Source of the DNA: Vibrio ponticus | GTDB taxonomy: Bacteria > Pseudomonadota > Gammaproteobacteria > Enterobacterales > Vibrionaceae | Reading direction: 5' to 3' | DNA: 64,000 nt | NCBI RefSeq assembly: GCF_009938225.1 | Contig: NZ_AP019658.1 | Coordinates: 372,001-436,000 of the forward strand | In this document: in pieces, positions 62,247 to 64,000 of the stretch | Layout of the letters: every line of letters starts with the position of its first letter | How positions within the stretch are numbered: position 1 is the stretch's first letter | Program-made: the position numbers and the translations under genes | The notes under the pieces: model-generated | The model's input: the letters and a program-made list of their open reading frames with translations, nothing else | The model's database searches: none | What the model was told of the DNA's origin: nothing

Positions 62247-63332
62247 ATGGTTAATAATACATTTACGGTTATGGCAAAGCCGGTTAGTGATAGATGCAAT
62301 TTGAAGTGTGAGTATTGCTTCTATTTGGGTACCAAAGATTCTTTGAGTGATAAACCGTTGGATACTATGAGCGATGAGACGCTCGAGTTATTCGTTGAAA
62401 AATACATTCAAGAATCGCCAACCCCGCAAATCAATTTCGTTTGGCAAGGTGGCGAGCCCACTTTGGCTGGACTAGAGTTTTTCCAAAAAGCCGTCGCGTT
62501 ACAAAAAAAATACGCCAATGGCAAAACCATCACTAATGCGCTGCAAACCAACGGCATGACCCTCAACAAATCGTGGGCTGAATTCTTAAAGCAACATCAA
62601 TTCTTGGTCGGTATCTCTTTAGATGGTACCCAAGCTGCGCACGACCATTATCGTATTACTACCTCAGGCAAAGGTACTTACCAAACGGTTAAAGAGAGCA
62701 TCAAACTGCTCAATCAATATGGGGTTGAGTACAACGTATTGTGCACAGTGAATAGCGCCAACTGGAATAAGGGTAAATCGGTCTACAACAACTTAAAAGA
62801 GATCGGCGTTCGCTACATTCAGTTTATTCCGATTGTCACGTACAAGAAAAACACGCCGGTGAACTTCACCGTGCCAGAGAAAGGTTTTGGTAAGTTCTTA
62901 CTTGATGTATTTAAAGAATGGGTCGAGCAAGACATCGGCTTTATGTTTGTGATGAACTTTGAAAGCACACTTTCTTACTATGCCAATGGGCACCCACTGA
63001 TCTGTTTTAACCAAAAGCAGTGCGGAGCACCGTTAGTGATTGAGTCAAATGGTGATCTTTATTCCTGCGATCACTTTGTTGAAGACAAGTATCGAGTAGG
63101 CAATATCGCGACAGACTCGTTTGCAGAGTCGATTCAAACCCCCGCTCACACCAAGTTCCTCACATTACGTAACACGACGAAATGCCAGAAGTGTGAATTT
63201 TTGCCGATGTGTAATGGCGGCTGTCCTAATCATGCCAAGCCAAATGGTGAAAATCACCTTTGCCAATCCTACAAGATGTTCTTCAAAAATACCCAAGGTG
63301 CGATGAATTACATCGTGCGCAATATCCTCTGA
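62247..63332 (+). CDS. Anaerobic sulfatase maturase (radical SAM, SPASM)
   Basis: 361 residues from ATG 62247; an upstream GTG at 62235 adds four residues. Radical-SAM cluster CNLKCEYC (Cys17, Cys21, Cys24), GGEPTL near 72, and C-terminal SPASM clusters with CGAPLVIESNGDLYSCDHF and CQKCEFLPMCNGGCPNH. These match anSME enzymes, which turn a Cys or Ser of sulfatases to formylglycine. The sulfatase gene begins 122 bp downstream with a Cys-type motif. It acts in the cytoplasm before the sulfatase is exported. The presence of this oxygen-independent route suits low-oxygen marine niches. Confidence 0.95.
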   Translation: MVNNTFTVMAKPVSDRCNLKCEYCFYLGTKDSLSDKPLDTMSDETLELFVEKYIQESPTPQINFVWQGGEPTLAGLEFFQKAVALQKKYANGKTITNALQTNGMTLNKSWAEFLKQHQFLVGISLDGTQAAHDHYRITTSGKGTYQTVKESIKLLNQYGVEYNVLCTVNSANWNKGKSVYNNLKEIGVRYIQFIPIVTYKKNTPVNFTVPEKGFGKFLLDVFKEWVEQDIGFMFVMNFESTLSYYANGHPLICFNQKQCGAPLVIESNGDLYSCDHFVEDKYRVGNIATDSFAESIQTPAHTKFLTLRNTTKCQKCEFLPMCNGGCPNHAKPNGENHLCQSYKMFFKNTQGAMNYIVRNIL

Positions 63333-63454
63333 GTTAGAGGGTGTCACAAGGAAAGAATAAACAGAATTCTCTACAGCTTGCTTTCGCTGCGGTGGGAGCG
63401 AGGTGTGGTGGGTAACGGATCCAAGTATTGGATTTTCTATTCGAAGGAAAAATA

Positions 63455-64000
63455 ATGAAAAAGACATTACTAGCAAGCACCATTGCAATGACTGTGATGG
63501 CCACATCAGCTTGTGCAAGCAATGCAACAACGGAAACAAAATCGGCAGACAAGCCAAACGTGGTACTTTTCTATGTCGATGACCTTGGCTATGGAGATTT
63601 GGCATCTTACGGTCACCAAATTGTTAAGACGCCAAACATTGATGCGCTTGCCGCACAAGGGATTAAATTCACCCAGTACTACGCGCCAGCACCGCTGTGT
63701 TCACCTTCACGTGCGGGTATGCTGACAGGTCGTACTCCATACCGTACAGGTATTCGTTCTTGGATCCCAGATAGCCAAAACGTACACATTGGTTGGGGTG
63801 AGCGTACGCTTGCTCACATGTTGCAAGACGAAGGCTACAACACGGCGCTGATGGGTAAAGTGCACCTAAATGGTGGCGCGCACATGGATGATCACCCACA
63901 AGCGAAAGACCTAGGTTTTGACTACTCATTTGCGATGTACGCGGGTTGGCAAAAGAATGCCAAAGTAGAAAAGCCTCGTGAAGATGGTAGCCTACGTCAT
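63455..64000 (+). CDS. S1 family sulfatase, N-terminal part (cut by window end)
   Basis: 182 codons from ATG 63455 (AAGGAA site) to the window edge; gene incomplete. Signal peptide with core LLASTIAMTVMATSA and cleavage near SACA-S. Metal-binding Asp42-Asp43 (VVLFYVDDLGYGD), then the formylglycine motif CSPSRAGMLTGR with Cys82, MGKVHLNGG further on. The Cys-type motif is a substrate for the neighbouring maturase. It probably removes sulfate from GAG oligosaccharides (GalNAc or GlcNAc sulfates) in the periplasm. Which sulfate position is cleaved cannot be said. Confidence 0.93.
   Translation, partial: MKKTLLASTIAMTVMATSACASNATTETKSADKPNVVLFYVDDLGYGDLASYGHQIVKTPNIDALAAQGIKFTQYYAPAPLCSPSRAGMLTGRTPYRTGIRSWIPDSQNVHIGWGERTLAHMLQDEGYNTALMGKVHLNGGAHMDDHPQAKDLGFDYSFAMYAGWQKNAKVEKPREDGSLRH

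Overview
The window looks like a chromosome segment of a marine gammaproteobacterium, most likely a Vibrio or close relative. Evidence from the sequence: moderate GC, a ToxR-like membrane regulator with an overlapping membrane partner gene, a three-domain NADH-dependent flavin reductase next to a cytoplasmic ApbE, a KdgR/KduD pair very close to the enteric proteins as I remember them, and typical Vibrio transporters (BrnQ, TyrP-like, NRAMP). No rRNA, tRNA or CRISPR array was seen.

Layout. 1-4.6 kb: end of a sugar ABC transporter (binding-protein tail, two permeases), a small membrane-anchored protein and a cytoplasmic GH3 glycosidase, in one operon. 4.6-11.9 kb: LysE exporter, a large secreted protein of unknown function with an EF-hand, Lrp regulator divergent from an ornithine cyclodeaminase-like enzyme, DMT exporter, second Lrp, OsmC-like protein. 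12.4-16.5 kb: 1004-residue OYE/FMN-bind/fumarate-reductase fusion and the ApbE that probably flavinylates it. 16.5-18.4 kb: a tiny zinc-ribbon protein, an isochorismatase-like hydrolase and a divergent GATase1/AraC regulator with an inverted repeat between them. 18.5-23.9 kb: five-gene Opp/Dpp-type operon. 24-36 kb: accessory stretch with a lipoprotein, GNAT, brnQ behind an apparent Ile/Leu leader peptide and attenuator-like hairpins, small hypotheticals, an IS110 remnant, a RelB/ParE-type module whose toxin is broken, a phosphotransferase-like kinase, and a ToxR/VtrA-like regulator overlapping its partner. 37-39.7 kb: TyrP-like permease with a TyrR-like box, and an NRAMP transporter.

40-64 kb is a glycosaminoglycan (hyaluronan/chondroitin-type) utilisation locus, interrupted only by a YgjV-like gene and a DEAD-box helicase. 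Left arm (minus strand): OmpG/KdgM-like porin, two PL8 lyases with the full Asn/His/Tyr/Arg catalytic set, and a three-repeat lipoprotein. Right arm (plus strand): DeoR regulator, mannose-family PTS (IIB-IIC-IID-IIA), GH88/GH105-type unsaturated glucuronyl hydrolase, CBM9-like periplasmic protein, RpiB/LacAB-type isomerase, DUF2264 protein, then KdgR and KduD, and finally an anaerobic sulfatase maturase and an S1 sulfatase cut by the window end. A ROK kinase lies just upstream. Proposed flow: surface lyases cut the polymer, sulfatase removes sulfate, the porin and PTS import unsaturated disaccharides, the hydrolase splits them, and the isomerase plus KduD convert the unsaturated uronate to KDG. 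This logic resembles the streptococcal hyaluronan cluster (PTS + UGL + DhuI/DhuD) rather than the usual Gram-negative TonB or TRAP schemes. KDG kinase and aldolase are not in the window.

Most notable non-coding signals: two exact 15-bp KdgR-type boxes 53 bp apart, one at the centre of a 43-bp near-perfect palindrome, between kdgR and kduD; and the brnQ leader with mutually exclusive hairpins.
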